Assembly (NCBI GenBank): GCA_029004185.1 | Contig: JAQUPB010000016.1 | Location: 1 to 32,707, forward strand | Length of the DNA stretch: 32,707 bases | Reading direction: 5' to 3' | Origin: Bacteroidales bacterium | Lineage (GTDB): Bacteria > Bacteroidota > Bacteroidia > Bacteroidales > JAHJDW01 | Part shown: in pieces, positions 24,512-32,707 of the stretch | Numbering within the stretch: the first letter of the stretch is position 1 | Layout: each line of letters opens with the position of its first letter | The notes under the pieces: model-generated | What the model saw: the letters and a program-made list of their open reading frames with translations, nothing else | Database searches by the model: none | Told to the model about the DNA's origin: nothing | Translations under genes and position numbers: made by a program

Positions 24512-25774
24512 TTACCTCCTCCACATATCCACAGCATTATACCACATATTTTTATATATCGGCGAACGGCTTAAAGAATAATCATTATCGGAAAAGTTAT
24601 TTTCCATTTTATTAAAACTGAAAGTCACCGAATTCATATTATTAACTTCTCCGTATATCCATACTTCCTGACTTTCCGATTTATAAACAATATTAGGTTC
24701 GCCGAAAACAATATATATCATGCCTCTGTCAGTTTTCCATCCTTCAGTATAAGAAGTAAAAAATTCATTTGCATACTGAACTTTCTGATAGAAGTTTTTT
24801 ATCATCATCCTTGCTCTTTCCTGATTACTGGCATTCTCAAGCCAAAAATTATCAACCGGTATTTTTTTATTCGGGGTTTCCGACATTTTATCATATTCCT
24901 GTTTTGTTGTAATATATCTTAAAGGGTTCAGCAAATTTTCAGAATGTGCAATCCGTGGAAAATCATCATAAAATATCATTACACTTAATCCTTCATTATT
25001 TGACGTATCCGACAATATATGATACATTCCGGTTTTGAAAAACTTTAAATACTTATCATTCTTTTTCAAATCTATAATAAAAGTACTGTCGGGCTGTATA
25101 AGATAATATTTTTCGGAACCTGCCGCAAATGGCGGCGAAGCAATAGGAAAATCATTTTTATAATATTTTACAAGAAATTTTGATTTTCCATTGTCGTTAA
25201 ATTTCATTTTGAATTGCTTATTGCTTCCGATATAATATCTGAAAAGTGGATTATCGCTTGTATCCGTTAAAATGAAGTTCTGCCTCACGAACTTGTTTTT
25301 TTTCTGAACATTAAGAAATGTTTTCAAAAATTTGTTTTTGTTTAAATCTTTTATCACCACTTCGAGAAGATAATTACTTCCTGTTTTCCCTTTAAAATCA
25401 ACTTGTCCGATAAATGTAACTGCCGAATCCGATTCTGATTTGCGAACTTCAATCACACTGCCTGTGTCGGATATGACACCTGAATTGTATGATGAATACA
25501 ACTTATATGTTATGGAATATTTTGCATAAAATTCTTCTTTATCTGTTTGCCTTGCAAAAAGAAGTTCCGAGGAATTCACTTTATAAAACAATCTTGATAT
25601 GCTGTCGGAGATATGATAGATCTGATATTCGGGATGAATAACCGATTCTGTTTTATTGTATAAATACGACATATTCTGCCTGCCAACGTTATTCTTATTT
25701 ACCTTGCATCCTTCAATAAAAACAAATAAGGAAAGTATTAATAAAAATAATATTATTTCTGATTTTTTTAACAT
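24512..25774 (-). CDS. GWxTD-domain lipoprotein
   Basis: 420 residues. The N-terminal segment MLKKSEIILFLLILSLFVFI followed by EGC forms a lipoprotein signal with the Cys at residue 23. The C-terminal domain (about 310-420) contains GWKTDRGMIYIVFGEP, the signature of the GWxTD family, with the downstream EVWIYGE and a terminal NMWYNAVDMWRR. The family is widespread in Bacteroidetes and has no defined biochemical activity. The protein is probably anchored in the envelope. ATG 25774 overlaps the rmuC stop (TAATG), indicating coupling to rmuC. Confidence 0.9.
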   Translation of the reverse strand: MLKKSEIILFLLILSLFVFIEGCKVNKNNVGRQNMSYLYNKTESVIHPEYQIYHISDSISRLFYKVNSSELLFARQTDKEEFYAKYSITYKLYSSYNSGVISDTGSVIEVRKSESDSAVTFIGQVDFKGKTGSNYLLEVVIKDLNKNKFLKTFLNVQKKNKFVRQNFILTDTSDNPLFRYYIGSNKQFKMKFNDNGKSKFLVKYYKNDFPIASPPFAAGSEKYYLIQPDSTFIIDLKKNDKYLKFFKTGMYHILSDTSNNEGLSVMIFYDDFPRIAHSENLLNPLRYITTKQEYDKMSETPNKKIPVDNFWLENASNQERARMMIKNFYQKVQYANEFFTSYTEGWKTDRGMIYIVFGEPNIVYKSESQEVWIYGEVNNMNSVTFSFNKMENNFSDNDYSLSRSPIYKNMWYNAVDMWRR

Positions 25775-27090
25775 TAGTCTTCTGATACAGTTATGTTCTC
25801 ATCCTCATTATTTAAAAATTTATCAGGAATTGATTTTGTTGCCTTCGCACCCAATTCCTGAAGCGCTTCAACTTTACCAATTAAGTTTCCTCTTCCGGTG
25901 GAAATCTTTTTCACGGCTTCATTATATGCTTCATTCGACTTTGAAATAAAGTTTCCGATGCTTTTAATATCCTCAAGTAATCCAACAAACTTATCATATA
26001 ACGCACCACTTTGTTTTGCAATATCCAAAGCATTTTTCGTTTGATTTTCCTGTTTCCAGATTGATGCAATTGTGCGTAATGTTGCGAGCAATGTAGTAGG
26101 ACTTACAATCACAATTTTCCTGTCCCATGCAAAATTAAATAATTCATTCTCCGCCTGAATTGCAATACTGAAAGACGATTCAATAGGCAAAAACATTAAA
26201 ACAAAATCAGGCGAATTAACTCCTTCGACATTTTGGTATTTTTTTTCACTTAATCCTTTTACATGATTTTTAAGTGAATCAAGATGTTGTTTTAAGAATT
26301 TTTCTTTTTCTTCGGGAATTTCGGAATTAACATAATTCTCATACGCAATCAGGGAAACCTTGGAATCAATAATTACATGCTTGTTGTCAGGTAAATTAAC
26401 TATAATATCGGGAATTAATATTTCACCTTCATCTCCCGGACTTCTTTTTTGAATATCGTATTCTATTTGCTTTCTCAAGCCCGAGCGTTCCAAAACTTTT
26501 TCCAAAATAACTTCCCCCCAGTTGCCTTGTTTTTTCGAATCTCCTTTTAGTGCTTTTGTGAGGTTGTTTGCTTCCTGACTTATTTTAGTATTTAACTCAT
26601 AAAGTTTTTTAACTTCTTCGCGCAGGCTTATTTTATCGCGCACTTCCTTGTCATATGTTTCTTCAACTTTCTTTTCGAATTTTTCAATTTTTTCTTTCAA
26701 CGGATTTAAAATATCGCCAATGTTCTTCTGATTTTTTTCAGTAAACTCTCTTGAATTCTCTTTTAAAATTTTATTTGCAAGGTTTTCAAATTCCGCTACC
26801 AGTTTCTTTTGCATGTCTTCAATTTCCTGCTTTTGCGCTTTTAATTTTTCTTCCTGATTTTTGAAAATTTCTTCAGCCTTTGCCACTCTTGCACTCAGCT
26901 CTTCCGATTTTTTCCTTTCGGAAATTAAACTGTTTTCCGTTTTTTCTTTTTCAGATTTCAAAAAGTTAAGTTCAACTTCCAGGTTGCTTTTTTCTTTATC
27001 AATATTTGCATTCTTATTCTTAAAAAAAAGAAATGCAATTATAAAACCGACAATTAAACCCGTAATTAAAAACAATATTTCCATTTCCAT
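25774..27090 (-). CDS. rmuC: DNA recombination protein RmuC
   Basis: 438 residues. One N-terminal membrane anchor (about 4-23, EILFLITGLIVGFIIAFLFF) is followed by a long charged coiled coil (about 28-140). The RmuC domain then has QGNWGEVILEKVLERSGL, VIIDSKVSLIAYENY, FVLMFLPIESSF and SPTTLLATLRTIASIW. These match the RmuC family, which limits genome rearrangement and has a predicted nuclease-like core; the DSK is in the position of the nuclease motif. Its stop overlaps the downstream GWxTD start. ATG 27090. A heptamer array separates it from the upstream WbuZ-like gene. Confidence 0.95.
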   Translation of the reverse strand: MEMEILFLITGLIVGFIIAFLFFKNKNANIDKEKSNLEVELNFLKSEKEKTENSLISERKKSEELSARVAKAEEIFKNQEEKLKAQKQEIEDMQKKLVAEFENLANKILKENSREFTEKNQKNIGDILNPLKEKIEKFEKKVEETYDKEVRDKISLREEVKKLYELNTKISQEANNLTKALKGDSKKQGNWGEVILEKVLERSGLRKQIEYDIQKRSPGDEGEILIPDIIVNLPDNKHVIIDSKVSLIAYENYVNSEIPEEKEKFLKQHLDSLKNHVKGLSEKKYQNVEGVNSPDFVLMFLPIESSFSIAIQAENELFNFAWDRKIVIVSPTTLLATLRTIASIWKQENQTKNALDIAKQSGALYDKFVGLLEDIKSIGNFISKSNEAYNEAVKKISTGRGNLIGKVEALQELGAKATKSIPDKFLNNEDENITVSED

Positions 27091-27106
27091 TTTCTTTTTA
27101 TTTTTT

Positions 27107-27134
27107 CTCGAAGCTCGAAGCTAACAGCTTGTGG
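27107..27134. repeat. Heptamer tandem array upstream of rmuC
   Basis: Four 7-nt units in register: CTCGAAG twice, then CTAACAG and CTTGTGG. It shares the CTCGAAG unit with the arrays at 45 and 7248, more than 19 kb away. Confidence 0.75.
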
Positions 27135-27145
27135 CTTTTAAAAAA

Positions 27146-27910
27146 TTAATTCTTAAAAATTTCCAATAACTCTTCGTTTTTCGGAAAACTAATTAGCACG
27201 GCTCTCCGGGGACCGTGATAAACGAACAAGCTTCCTGCTGCCACTGCCGAAGCATTTCCTTCGTCGACAGCAGTTTTAAAATCCCCGGCTTTTCCGGCAC
27301 CGCCGAGAGCAATCACAGGAATGGAAACCGCATCCGAAACTTTTTTTATCAAATCAATATCATAGCCTTCCATTGTTCCGTCTTTATCAATTGAATTTAT
27401 AATTATTTCTCCCGCTCCGAACATTTCCATATTCTTTGCATGGGCAACAGGGTCGATTCCCGTATTTTTTGTCCCGCTGTAAATATAAACATTTTGTTTG
27501 CCGAAAATATTTTTTTTCACATCAATGGAAATCACGATTGTTGAACTCCCAAATGTTTCCGATGCTTTCCGGATAAACTCCGGATTTTCGAATGCATAAG
27601 AATTAATGCAAACCTTTTCAGCTCCTGCATTCAATATTTCTTTTATGTTTTCAATTGTTCTTATTCCTCCGCCAACCGAAAAAGGCATATTACATTCATC
27701 GCCTATGTCCTTTATTAATTTTAATGCAACATTTCTTTTTTCACCTGAAGCAGTAATATCAAGAAACACCAGCTCATCGGCTTTTTTATCGTTAAAAATT
27801 TTCACGGCATTTATAGGGTCGCCGATATACCTGAAATCTTTGAATTTAACGGATTTCACCAATCCCAGATTTTTCAGTAGCAAACATGGTATGACTCGCG
27901 GACGAAACAT
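27146..27910 (-). CDS. wbuZ: WbuZ/HisF2-like glycosyl-amidation protein
   Basis: A 254-residue (beta-alpha)8 barrel of the HisF family. True HisF has catalytic Asp11 in CLDVK and Asp130. Here the N-terminus reads RPRVIPCLLLKNLGLVK, so residue 11 is Leu, while Asp130 is kept in VISIDVKK. The CLLLK form and the following FKDFRYIGDPINAVKIFN match the WbuZ group. Those act with a HisH-like glutaminase and a WbpG-type amidotransferase to make acetamidino sugars of surface polysaccharides. No partner genes are in the window; the neighbours are rmuC and a TPR protein. Phosphate-binding glycine loops (GGAGKAGD, AAGSLFVYHG) are intact. ATG 27910. Histidine-pathway HisF is less likely. Confidence 0.82.
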   Translation of the reverse strand: MFRPRVIPCLLLKNLGLVKSVKFKDFRYIGDPINAVKIFNDKKADELVFLDITASGEKRNVALKLIKDIGDECNMPFSVGGGIRTIENIKEILNAGAEKVCINSYAFENPEFIRKASETFGSSTIVISIDVKKNIFGKQNVYIYSGTKNTGIDPVAHAKNMEMFGAGEIIINSIDKDGTMEGYDIDLIKKVSDAVSIPVIALGGAGKAGDFKTAVDEGNASAVAAGSLFVYHGPRRAVLISFPKNEELLEIFKN

Positions 27911-27915
27911 GAAAT

Positions 27916-27994
27916 GAGTTTAAAGTTTAATGTTTAAAGTTCAAAGTTAAGAAGTAAACAGAAATTAACAACAAACAACAAACGACAAACATTT
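27916..27994. repeat. Two heptamer arrays upstream of the WbuZ gene
   Basis: Positions 27916-27950 hold five units (GAGTTTA, AAGTTTA, then ATGTTTA, AAGTTCA and AAGTTAA). Positions 27967-27994 hold four (AACAACA twice, then AACGACA and AACATTT). They make up most of the 85-bp spacer to the TPR gene. Confidence 0.8.
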
Positions 27995-27995
27995 T

Positions 27996-29261
27996 TTAAT
28001 GTTTATTTGATTTTATATTTTCATCGGGCAACACTATGTCCTGACATTGTTTTTCTGCAATTCTCTTTGCTTCTTTATTTCCCATGCTCGCAGCCATTTT
28101 CAAATCATCACAGGGTCCTGCCGGATCTCTCATCAGCTCTTTACAAGTTGCCCTGTAATAATATGCATCGGCTGTGGGTTTAATTTCAATAACCTTATCC
28201 AGATCGGCTTTGGCAAGCTGATATTTTTTCTGGTTGAAATAAATAGTGGCTCTACCTTCCAGCGCCTGCGTGCTTTGGGGATTTATATTCAACAGAATTT
28301 TATTGTAGTCCAGAAGAGAGGCAGCTGCTTTATTTAATTTGAAGTTGCATTTTGCCCTGTAAATGTACCCTTTCTCTGCTGAAGGTTTCATCATAATCAA
28401 TTTATTGAAATCCTTAATTGCCGCCGCATAATTCTTTTGAGCCATATAACATAACGCCCTGCAAACAATAAAAGTATCATCTTTAGATTTGAAGACATCT
28501 ATGATTTTTGTGTAATCGGCAATTGCTTCATTTAATTTATTCATTTCCCTGTATGAACTTGCCCTGAGCGAATATACTTCTATCACCTCAAATTTTAATT
28601 CTATTGTTTTATTGAAATCTTCAACTGCTTCTGCTTTTTTATTCATTTTGTAAAACAATTTTCCCCTGTTGTAATATGCTTTTACATTATTTTTTTCTTT
28701 ATCGAGAACCGTAGTGTAATCACTTATTGCAAGTGCATCCTTTCCCTGTGCTTCATATAGCAAAGCCCTGCTGAAATATATTTCAGGCTTGTCATTTTTC
28801 ATTTCTATTGCTTTGTTCAGATCGGCAAGTGCGAGATCGTATTTGCCGAGTTTGTAGTAAACCAAGCCACGTCTGCCATAGCCATCAACAAATTTTGCAT
28901 TTTTCGAAATGCAATCATTATAATCGGCAAGGGCAAGATTGTCGTTTCCGAGCTGTTCGTAAGCAATTCCTCTTTTATAATATGCCGGCAGATATATTTT
29001 GTTTATTTTTATGCAATCAGTATAATCGTTAATTGCATTGTTCATGTTTCCCATTGCAAAATATGTGTTTCCCCTTTCAAAATAAGCATCGAAGAAATAC
29101 GGGGCTTTTTGCAGACAAGCTGTAAACTGCTTTATTGCCTGCTGGTAATCTTTCGCACTTAAACATCTCACCCCCGCATCGTACATTGAATTTGCGGTGG
29201 GCTGTGAGTTAGCTTTTGTAATTATAATTATTGAAAGTATTATGAAAAATATTTTCTTCAT
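27996..29261 (-). CDS. Secreted tetratricopeptide-repeat protein
   Basis: About 421 residues from ATG 29261. The first 20 or so are a signal peptide (MKKIFFIILSIIIITKANS). The mature part is almost entirely TPR: I count eleven consecutive units of about 34 residues, each with the pattern A-Y-x-R-G near the start of helix A and a D-Y/F near the end of helix B. It is probably a periplasmic protein-interaction scaffold. The longer frame starting at TTG 29282 would include a sequence that overlaps an exact -7 box, so I reject it. Partners are unknown. Confidence 0.88.
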   Translation of the reverse strand: MKKIFFIILSIIIITKANSQPTANSMYDAGVRCLSAKDYQQAIKQFTACLQKAPYFFDAYFERGNTYFAMGNMNNAINDYTDCIKINKIYLPAYYKRGIAYEQLGNDNLALADYNDCISKNAKFVDGYGRRGLVYYKLGKYDLALADLNKAIEMKNDKPEIYFSRALLYEAQGKDALAISDYTTVLDKEKNNVKAYYNRGKLFYKMNKKAEAVEDFNKTIELKFEVIEVYSLRASSYREMNKLNEAIADYTKIIDVFKSKDDTFIVCRALCYMAQKNYAAAIKDFNKLIMMKPSAEKGYIYRAKCNFKLNKAAASLLDYNKILLNINPQSTQALEGRATIYFNQKKYQLAKADLDKVIEIKPTADAYYYRATCKELMRDPAGPCDDLKMAASMGNKEAKRIAEKQCQDIVLPDENIKSNKH

Positions 29262-29279
29262 TTTACAAAATGTAAATTC

Positions 29280-29287
29280 CAAATTTA
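29280..29287 (-). promoter_or_regulatory. Bacteroidetes -7 box of the TPR gene
   Basis: The minus strand reads TAAATTTG, an exact TAnnTTTG match, 18 nt before ATG 29261. It overlaps the longer TTG-started frame. Confidence 0.5.
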
Positions 29288-29368
29288 AAATTAATTTTAA
29301 TAAAAATGGTGTGATAAATTATTTTTAATTACAATTCCTGAAAAATAAATTTTCTTTTTAAATTTTCT

Positions 29369-29410
29369 CGCAGAGGTACGCAGAGTTAAACGCTGAGTTT
29401 CGCAGAAGTC
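29369..29410. repeat. CGCAGAG-type short tandem repeat
   Basis: Four copies of a CGCAGAG-like unit begin at 29369, 29379, 29391 and 29401 (spacing 10, 12 and 10 nt). It lies in the divergent spacer between the TPR gene and uvrB. Related units occur at 18030 and 31556. Confidence 0.7.
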
Positions 29411-29470
29411 ATATGATTTTGTTTAAAATTAATTTATTATTTGAGAAATATTACTTCTTTTAATATGCTT

Positions 29471-29505
29471 CACTACTTACATTCTGACTACTGTCTACTG
29501 ACTAC
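29471..29505. repeat. Heptamer array directly upstream of the uvrB promoter
   Basis: Positions 29485-29505 hold three units: TGACTAC, TGTCTAC, then TGACTAC. Two more degenerate units precede them in register from 29471. The array ends 7 nt before the -7 box of uvrB, so it covers the region where a -33 element would be. Confidence 0.7.
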
Positions 29506-29512
29506 TTTTTTC

Positions 29513-29520
29513 TATATTTG
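29513..29520 (+). promoter_or_regulatory. Bacteroidetes -7 box of uvrB
   Basis: TATATTTG is an exact TAnnTTTG match. It overlaps the earliest TTG of the frame (29518), which supports the GTG start at 29536. Confidence 0.55.
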
Positions 29521-29535
29521 CACAAAACAATAATT

Positions 29536-31548
29536 GTGAAGTTCAAACTAATATCCGATTTCAAGCCAACAGGCGACCAGCCCGAAGCAATAAAGCAGCT
29601 TGTTGAAGGCATTAACTCAAATGTCAGAGCACAGGCATTGATGGGTGTTACTGGCTCGGGAAAGACTTTCACAATGGCAAACGTGATTCAGCAAACGCAA
29701 AGACCCACAATTGTTTTAAGTCATAACAAAACTCTTGCTGCCCAGTTGTACGGCGAATTCAAACAATTTTTTCCTCAAAATGCCGTGGAATATTTTGTTT
29801 CATACTATGACTATTATCAACCCGAAGCTTACATTCCTTCCACAAATACTTATATCGAAAAAGACCTTTCAATAAATGATGAAATTGAAAAATTCCGTTT
29901 GAGCGCTTCATCGTCATTGCTTTCGGGAAGACGCGATGTTATTGTTGTTTCATCGGTATCGTGCATATACGGAATCGGCAATCCCGAAGACTTTAAAAAT
30001 AATGTAGTACGGTTGAAAAAAGGAGAATTAATCAGCAGAAATAAATTTTTATTCTCACTTGTCAACGCTTTATATTCGAGAACTGACGCCGATTTTCACA
30101 GAGGAAACTTCAGGGTAAAAGGAGATACTATTGACGTATTTCTTGCTTATGCAGATTTTGCTTACAGGATAATTTTCCTGGGTGATGAAGTCGAAACCAT
30201 GGAATCGTTTGAACCTGCAACAGGGCATAAGCTCGAAGATTTGGACAGCATTGCAATATATCCGGCAAATATTTTCGTTACATCGCAGGAACAACTTCAT
30301 GATGTTTTAAGTGAAATTCAGGATGACATGGTTAAGCAGGTTGAATATTTCAACGAAACAGGAAAAGCTGAAGAAGCAAAAAGATTAAATGACAGAGTAA
30401 TTTATGACATTGAAATGATGCGTGAATTGGGTTATTGCTCAGGCATTGAAAATTATTCGAGATATTTTGACAAGCGTCCTGCGGGCTCGCGTCCTTTTTG
30501 CCTGCTCGATTATTTTCCTGACGATTTTATTTTATTTGTTGATGAGAGTCATGTTACAATTCCGCAGGTCCGCGGAATGTACGGAGGCGACAGGTCGAGA
30601 AAACAAAACCTTGTTGAATATGGCTTTCGCCTGCCTGCCGCAATGGACAACAGACCTTTAAAATTCGAAGAATTCGAATCGGAAATAAATCAGATTATTT
30701 TTGTGAGCGCGACTCCTGCAGAATATGAATTACAGCAAAGCGAAGGAATAATAGTCGAACAATTAATTCGTCCGACAGGTCTGCTTGAGCCGGTTATTGA
30801 AGTAAAGCCGAGTTTAAACCAGATTGATGATTTGCTTGAAGAAATAAATCAGAGAACAAAAGTCAAAGAAAGGGTTCTTGTAACAACTCTTACAAAGCGC
30901 ATGGCAGAGGAGCTTACGAAATTTTTACAAGGATTTAAAATAAAATGCCGCTATATTCATTCGGATGTTGACACCGTTGAAAGAATTGAAATACTTCGTG
31001 ATTTGCGTCTCGGTTTATTTGATGTTCTCATTGGCGTTAATTTGCTTCGCGAAGGACTTGATTTGCCTGAGGTTTCACTTGTTGCCATTCTCGATGCCGA
31101 CAAGGAAGGATTTCTGCGTTCGGAACGTTCGCTCACGCAAACCGCAGGAAGAGCCGCAAGAAACATAAACAGCAAAGTAATAATGTACGCCGATAAAATT
31201 ACCGAATCAATGAAACGTACTATTGATGAGACAAACAGAAGAAGAGAGAAACAGTTGAAATATAATTTAGAAAATAATATTACACCAACACAAATCACAA
31301 AATCAAAAGAAGAAATTCTCGGGCAGACATTTATTGCAAATACAAACGCCGCATTTAAAAATGTTTATATTGAAAATGAAAAAATCGACATTGCTGCCGA
31401 CCCCATTGTACAATACATGACAAAAGACCAGCTGAAAAAAGCCATTGCAAAAACAAAAAGAGAAATGGAAAAAGCGGCTAAAGAATTTGACTTTTTGGAA
31501 GCCGCTAGATTGAGAGATGAAATGTTTGAACTTCAGAAAAAATTATAA
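29536..31548 (+). CDS. uvrB: Excinuclease ABC subunit UvrB
   Basis: About 670 residues, the damage-verifying helicase-like subunit of nucleotide excision repair. Seen in order: the N-terminal ISDFKPTGDQPEAI motif, Walker A GVTGSGKT, the beta-hairpin region YYDYYQPEAYIPSTNTYIEK that clamps DNA, the DEAD-like LFVDESHV, helicase motifs VSATPAEYE, GVNLLREGLDLPEVSLV and QTAGRAARN, and a C-terminal UVR domain (FDFLEAARLRDEMFELQ) that contacts UvrC. Length is typical. I place the start at GTG 29536 because the N-terminus then matches the family (MKFKLISDF) and the longer TTG start lies inside the -7 box. It is divergent from the TPR gene and no other uvr gene is present. Confidence 0.97.
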   Translation: MKFKLISDFKPTGDQPEAIKQLVEGINSNVRAQALMGVTGSGKTFTMANVIQQTQRPTIVLSHNKTLAAQLYGEFKQFFPQNAVEYFVSYYDYYQPEAYIPSTNTYIEKDLSINDEIEKFRLSASSSLLSGRRDVIVVSSVSCIYGIGNPEDFKNNVVRLKKGELISRNKFLFSLVNALYSRTDADFHRGNFRVKGDTIDVFLAYADFAYRIIFLGDEVETMESFEPATGHKLEDLDSIAIYPANIFVTSQEQLHDVLSEIQDDMVKQVEYFNETGKAEEAKRLNDRVIYDIEMMRELGYCSGIENYSRYFDKRPAGSRPFCLLDYFPDDFILFVDESHVTIPQVRGMYGGDRSRKQNLVEYGFRLPAAMDNRPLKFEEFESEINQIIFVSATPAEYELQQSEGIIVEQLIRPTGLLEPVIEVKPSLNQIDDLLEEINQRTKVKERVLVTTLTKRMAEELTKFLQGFKIKCRYIHSDVDTVERIEILRDLRLGLFDVLIGVNLLREGLDLPEVSLVAILDADKEGFLRSERSLTQTAGRAARNINSKVIMYADKITESMKRTIDETNRRREKQLKYNLENNITPTQITKSKEEILGQTFIANTNAAFKNVYIENEKIDIAADPIVQYMTKDQLKKAIAKTKREMEKAAKEFDFLEAARLRDEMFELQKKL

Positions 31549-31849
31549 AATATAGACGCAGATTAACGCAGAAAAAATATGATTATATATAATTCTTTAA
31601 TAAGCGTTTTTTTTATCTGTTTAAATTTTATGAGTTGTTGAAATTCATTGCTGTTTATTTGCCATTTTGTTTATTTATCTTTTTTTTGTTACTCACTCCC
31701 GCAAAAGCCAACCGCATCCCGCATATGCGGGACTCGTGAATATCCATGCCTTACCTTGTTAAAGGGGGCACTACCTTTAAATCATTTACGGTTTGTGAAA
31801 ACTTTTTTGTTTGCATGGATATTTCATATTTTTCATTTTAAATCAGCGT
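31549..31849. other. 301-bp convergent spacer without a gene
   Basis: I see no credible gene here. It begins with two CGCAGA units (31556-31575). It contains a perfect 16-nt palindrome TCCCGCATATGCGGGA (31717-31732). AATATCCATGC (31739-31749) is the reverse complement of 31813-31823, which could close a larger loop. The segment around 31690-31790 is less AT-rich than other spacers. Short ORFs across it have no recognisable domain. Confidence 0.5.
31556..31575. repeat. Two CGCAGA repeat units after uvrB
   Basis: ACGCAGATTA and ACGCAGAAAA are adjacent, 10 nt apart, starting 8 nt after the uvrB stop. They belong to the same class as the units at 29369. Confidence 0.5.
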
Positions 31850-32707
31850 CTAATTTTTCTTCAAAATACAAACCCCGATTGCACACTCAAGGCATTTTTT
31901 ATTATTGCAATATTGTTTTTTGAGTTCGAGAAGCGACTGTGTATAATATGCGGTTTTGGTGGGAATGCCAAGTTCTTTCCATTTCGATATCACCGAATTA
32001 TTTTCTCCCCCAATAAACTCATATAAATTCAAAATTTTTTGTTTTAATTTTTCATCGCCTTTTTGTTTTGCGTATGCAAAAACCAAAGGTATTACGGTAT
32101 TTATCAAAATTAAATCAACTGAAGAACCGCTTATTGTTTTTGTTTTTCGCGGAGAAGGTTTATCAAAATAATAATGATTAAGCCAATATGAAGAAGGAGA
32201 AACAGAAAATATTTTTTTCAATTCTTTCATATCCGGCATTTCAATAATTTTCGAAAATAATTTTGATGACTTATAAATAAGTCCCGAAAATTGTGAAATG
32301 CGAATTGTCGGAAAATTGGAAGGACGGACACGGAAAAATTTCCATAAATGTTCCTGAAGTGGAACAAGGGAAAATTTCGCTTTCAGAAAATCATATTCTT
32401 TTTTTAATTTCTGAGGACATTCATCATTAAACTTTTCTTCGAGCATTCCGGCTTGTCCGAAAAGCAGCGCTTCAATCTGAAGCAAATTGTTTTTGTGTTT
32501 TGCAATGTATTTTTGCGGAAGCGATTTTGCAAGCATTTCAAAAGCCTGCGAATTTGTGTTAAAGCCGAAATTGCCTGCAAGATATTGGTAAAATGTTTCC
32601 TCCCAGTTATTTTTATTTAGTTTCAGCGAATCATAAATTGAGGTTGTTTTTCTTTCGAGCCGTTCAATTAATAATCGCTCAAGCCAATTATTTAAAGTGA
32701 ACTCATC
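31850..32707 (-). CDS. DUF2851 family protein (5' end cut by window)
   Basis: The open frame runs from the stop at 31850 to the window edge, giving 285 residues of the C-terminal part. An internal ATG at 32536 is not the real start, because the frame stays open upstream and encodes the family-like WEETFYQYLAGNFGFNTN. Other DUF2851 motifs are EALLFGQAGML, VRPSNFPTIRISQ and WLNHYYFDKPS. The C-terminus has four cysteines with spacing CX4CX2CX4C (CNNKKC, LEC, then GVC), which could bind a metal. The function of the family is not established. It is convergent with uvrB across a 301-bp spacer. Confidence 0.88.
   Translation of the reverse strand, partial: DEFTLNNWLERLLIERLERKTTSIYDSLKLNKNNWEETFYQYLAGNFGFNTNSQAFEMLAKSLPQKYIAKHKNNLLQIEALLFGQAGMLEEKFNDECPQKLKKEYDFLKAKFSLVPLQEHLWKFFRVRPSNFPTIRISQFSGLIYKSSKLFSKIIEMPDMKELKKIFSVSPSSYWLNHYYFDKPSPRKTKTISGSSVDLILINTVIPLVFAYAKQKGDEKLKQKILNLYEFIGGENNSVISKWKELGIPTKTAYYTQSLLELKKQYCNNKKCLECAIGVCILKKN

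Noticed and set aside
27146..27910. Calling the protein histidine-pathway HisF
   Set aside because: The Asp11 position is Leu and the N-terminus matches the WbuZ-type CLLLK form; no other his genes are nearby.
31648..31923. 91-codon plus-strand ORF after uvrB
   Set aside because: It crosses a palindromic spacer and overlaps the DUF2851 gene; the translation has no family features.

Overview
This AT-rich window looks like chromosomal DNA from a Bacteroidetes (Bacteroidota) bacterium, probably an uncultured Bacteroidales-like lineage. The evidence is the set of lineage-typical genes: a GWxTD lipoprotein, a DUF5723 outer-membrane protein, a DUF2851 protein, AtpB with a long N-terminal extension after a signal peptide, and the large type of IspG. 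Matches to the Bacteroidetes -7 promoter box TAnnTTTG also lie just upstream of several genes. No tRNA, rRNA, CRISPR array, phage or intact insertion sequence was seen.

Layout. 100-4973 (-): a regulatory pair, a large GAF/receiver/ATP-grasp dikinase-like protein followed by an NtrC-type sigma-54 activator. 5177-7147 (+): an archaeal-type GatE, alone. 7285-11707 (-): thiL, an O-antigen flippase-like protein and a formyltransferase/propeller fusion. 11799-14715 (-): ATP synthase atpB-atpE-atpF-atpH, with a decayed four-helix-bundle gene between atpE and atpF and no atpA or atpG after atpH. 14836-18010 (+): a GT4 glycosyltransferase, tsaE and ispG. 18076-22212 (-): an MBL-fold hydrolase, a DUF5723 protein and a membrane glycosyltransferase coupled to it. 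22277-23620 (+): a second polytopic GT-C-like protein. 23668-29261 (-): rlmB, GWxTD lipoprotein, rmuC, a WbuZ/HisF-like protein and a TPR protein. 29536-31548 (+): uvrB. 31850-32707 (-): a DUF2851 gene cut by the window edge.

The genes are mostly housekeeping (energy, translation, isoprenoid and thiamine cofactors, DNA repair) mixed with envelope glycan functions (flippase, GT4, two GT-C proteins, formyltransferase fusion, WbuZ). They do not form one pathway.

The most striking signal is between the genes. Many intergenic spacers consist largely of degenerate tandem repeats with a period of 7 nt (8 in two places). The unit sequence changes from spacer to spacer (CTCGAAG-like, ACTATTA-like, GTTAATC-like, AAATCCT-like, AGTTTAG-like, GAAGTAC-like, AACAACA-like, TGACTAC-like) but the period is kept. 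Perfect or near-perfect hairpins and a second repeat class built on CGCAGA, CGCAAAG or CACAGATT lie among them. Other points of interest are the orphan GatE, the internally deleted four-helix-bundle gene in the atp operon, the sensory dikinase-like protein next to NtrC, and active-site substitutions in the formyltransferase and WbuZ proteins.
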